Shown here one piece after another: positions 62,726-64,000 of a stretch of 64,000 nt of DNA. A program made the translations under genes and the position numbers. The DNA is from Acidovorax sp. 69 (GTDB taxonomy: Bacteria; Pseudomonadota; Gammaproteobacteria; Burkholderiales; Burkholderiaceae_C). A model generated the notes under the pieces. It was not told the origin of the DNA and did no database searches. It worked only from the letters and a program-made list of their open reading frames with translations. The first letter of the stretch is position 1; each line of letters opens with the position of its first letter. The DNA is taken from NCBI RefSeq assembly GCF_002797445.1, contig NZ_PGEP01000001.1:3410501-3474500 (forward strand), written 5' to 3'.

Positions 62726-63331
62726 TCAGTCGGTCAATGCCTGGTCGATGACAAGGTAGCGTTTGACAAGATCAAAAAAACTCTCGTAGAACGTGTCTTT
62801 GGCGATGGTTTCGCTGCCCACCTTGACCAGCGACTCGCTGGTGGACGAAAACGGCAACGACACCGAGCCGATGGCCCCCACCCCCAGGCTGGCAGAGTTG
62901 TTGGTCTTGCGCAGCGCGTAGGTGTCCTGCGTAGCCGTCACAAAACCCAGGCTCACCTTGCCATCATTGGCCTCAGGCACACACACCACGCGCACCACCA
63001 TCTGCAGGTGCGATTCAGGCTCGGGTTGAAAACTCTTTTTGCCTTCCACCAGATCGATGGCGCTGGAGGAGATGACGTAGCCCTGGCTCAGCAGCGCGCG
63101 GCGCGATGCCTCGCAGGCCTGGGCGGGCGTAGCGTCAAAAAGGCGCGAATAGGTGGCCACCGACCCGAAGCTCTCCTGCACACCAAACGTTTTGGTGCCC
63201 GTGCTCGCACAACCCGCCAGCACGAGGGCCGCGCCAGCAGCCACTGCGGCAACAGCGAAGGCCCGCACAGCGCGGCGCGCAGCACAGCCGGTGGGTGAAG
63301 GCCGGGGCAGGCAAATCCAGGAAACAGGCAA
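62726..63331 (-). CDS. DUF2242 lipoprotein (TTG start)
   Basis: 201 residues from the TTG at 63331, preferred because AAGGAG lies nine bases upstream; a longer reading from 63367 has no such site. A long signal region ends in the lipobox VLAGC, so the protein is membrane-anchored. The domain contains YSRLFDATPAQACEASRRAL, LSQGYVISSSAIDLVEGKKS and a C-terminal AKDTFYESFFDLVKRYLVID. DUF2242 has no known function; envelope stress or outer-membrane assembly is only a guess. Confidence 0.78.
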   Translation of the reverse strand: MPVSWICLPRPSPTGCAARRAVRAFAVAAVAAGAALVLAGCASTGTKTFGVQESFGSVATYSRLFDATPAQACEASRRALLSQGYVISSSAIDLVEGKKSFQPEPESHLQMVVRVVCVPEANDGKVSLGFVTATQDTYALRKTNNSASLGVGAIGSVSLPFSSTSESLVKVGSETIAKDTFYESFFDLVKRYLVIDQALTD

Positions 63332-63744
63332 AACCAGGCACTCCTTATTGATGGCGGCAGGATTCAAACAGGTCCCTATTCTCTATAGTCTGTAGTGGGT
63401 CAGAGAGTCCATCGGGCACTCGGTTCCCCGCATTCTCAAAATGCCCAGGTTTCACGGCCAGCGCGGGGGCGGATCGGACACCCCGAACCGACCAGTTATG
63501 CCCACAGCATGTGCACCAACCTGTGGATAAATCGTGGGACAAGCCGCACAACCCGCGCCACGGCTGGGCTGCACCAGTGTGCCCAAAATGGCAGCAACCA
63601 AGAACAGCCCCGGGGGCGCCGCCTGAGGCGGTTAAAGCTACACTATTGATAGCTTCCTGCGCAAGTAAATAAAGCGCTAGCAGCCGAAACCACATCAACT
63701 TTGCAGACCCGCCCAGGCGGCGCCAGCCCATCCGCCCCCTCACC
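63332..63744. other. Intergenic region with a lone DnaA-box sequence and a repeat copy
   Basis: About 410 bp between divergent genes. TGTGGATAA at 63522-63530 is an exact DnaA box on the minus strand, and CCACAG/CTGTGG (63502-63507, 63521-63526) form an inverted repeat around it. One box is not an origin. A degraded dispersed repeat lies at 63637-63688. No gene is supported. Confidence 0.5.
63637..63688 (+). repeat. Dispersed intergenic repeat, diverged copy at 63.6 kb
   Basis: AGCTACACTATTGATAGCTT, CCTGCGCAAGTAAATAAAGC, GCTAGCAGCC. ATAGCTT and AAGCGCTAG are kept but the centre differs. Confidence 0.5.
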
Positions 63745-64000
63745 GTGCCCCTTGCTTCCCTGCTCTGCCTGGTCGTCGCCATCAGCGACGGCGACACCCT
63801 CACCGCGCGCTGCGGCACACCCGGCGCCTACCAGCAGATCAAGGTGCGCGTGGCCGCCATCGACGCGCCCGAGTCGCGCCAGGCATTTGGCCAAAAATCA
63901 CGGCAAAACCTGGCCCGCCTTTGTTTCCAGCAGCGCGCTACGCTGCGCCCCCTGGACGAGGACAGCTATGGCCGCACCGTGGCCAATGTGCGCTGCGGCG
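63745..64000 (+). CDS. Thermonuclease-family (SNase-like) protein, N-terminal part
   Basis: 85 codons from the GTG at 63745 to the window edge; the gene continues outside. A short hydrophobic start (PLASLLCLVVA) acts as a signal, then AISDGDTLTARCG supplies the Asp calcium ligands and VRVAAIDAPESRQAFGQKSR the Arg/Asp/Glu catalytic region of the staphylococcal nuclease fold, followed by DEDSYGRTVANVRC. It likely degrades extracytoplasmic DNA or RNA. Confidence 0.82.
   Translation, partial: MPLASLLCLVVAISDGDTLTARCGTPGAYQQIKVRVAAIDAPESRQAFGQKSRQNLARLCFQQRATLRPLDEDSYGRTVANVRCG

Noticed and set aside
63522..63530. DnaA box as part of a replication origin
   Set aside because: A single box, with no cluster, no AT-rich unwinding region and no dnaA, dnaN or gidA nearby.

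Overview
The window is high-GC DNA (roughly 65 %) with betaproteobacterial gene content. Closest in feel is the family Comamonadaceae, probably Acidovorax or a near relative. Pointers are the Liv and Bug/Tct transporters, a secreted PHB depolymerase with a 3-hydroxybutyrate oligomer hydrolase, the tilS/accA/alkA/cysS gene order, and a dispersed short intergenic repeat (core AGCGCTTnnnCATCAAGCGC) of a type I associate with Comamonadaceae genomes. The genus is inferred from protein flavour, not from a marker gene.

Layout. 1-1 kb: 5' end of a lipocalin, grxC and a DM13 protein. 1-14 kb, all on the minus strand: an apparent poly-3-hydroxybutyrate scavenging locus. Read in transcription order it holds a sigma-54 activator, a sigma-54 promoter, a periplasmic binding protein, a terminator, an extracellular PHB depolymerase, livG, livF, livH, livM, a lipoprotein 3HB-oligomer hydrolase, a second binding protein and an alpha/beta hydrolase. 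14-20 kb: a Fur-box DUF2325 gene, then tctCBA divergent from the two-component genes tctDE. 20-28 kb: housekeeping genes hslR, tRNA-Ser(GCU), tilS, a chemoreceptor, accA, alkA and cysS, with a decayed lysC between the tRNA and tilS. 28-33 kb: envelope and protein-folding genes (TPR protein, L,D-transpeptidase, two cyclophilins, lpxH, mtfA). 33-37 kb: a solitary homodimeric 2-oxoacid dehydrogenase E1 divergent from an Lrp/AsnC regulator. 37-43 kb: DUF3014, esterase, LigB dioxygenase, arfB, aroQ, a PXPV protein and glnS. 43-44.7 kb: a compositionally different patch of small unknown genes. 44.8-55 kb: M14 peptidase, a protease/FHA pair, several small proteins, a PheC-like binding protein, cardiolipin synthase, an M23 peptidase and a RluE-type pseudouridine synthase. 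55-62 kb: a catabolic cluster (acyl-CoA ligase, double-hotdog dehydratase, class III CoA-transferase, Bug binding protein, IclR regulator, two thioesterases). 62-64 kb: repeats, a DUF2242 lipoprotein and the start of a thermonuclease.

Three genes (alpha/beta hydrolase, chemoreceptor, glnS) are each broken by one missing base in a G/C homopolymer. The shared pattern, and glnS being one of them, point to base-calling error rather than real decay. lysC is different: it keeps the start, a central piece and the ACT end but has lost the rest. At 51.4 kb a 161-bp element with 19-bp terminal inverted repeats and a CTAG target duplication sits inside one copy of the dispersed repeat, a readable transposition footprint.
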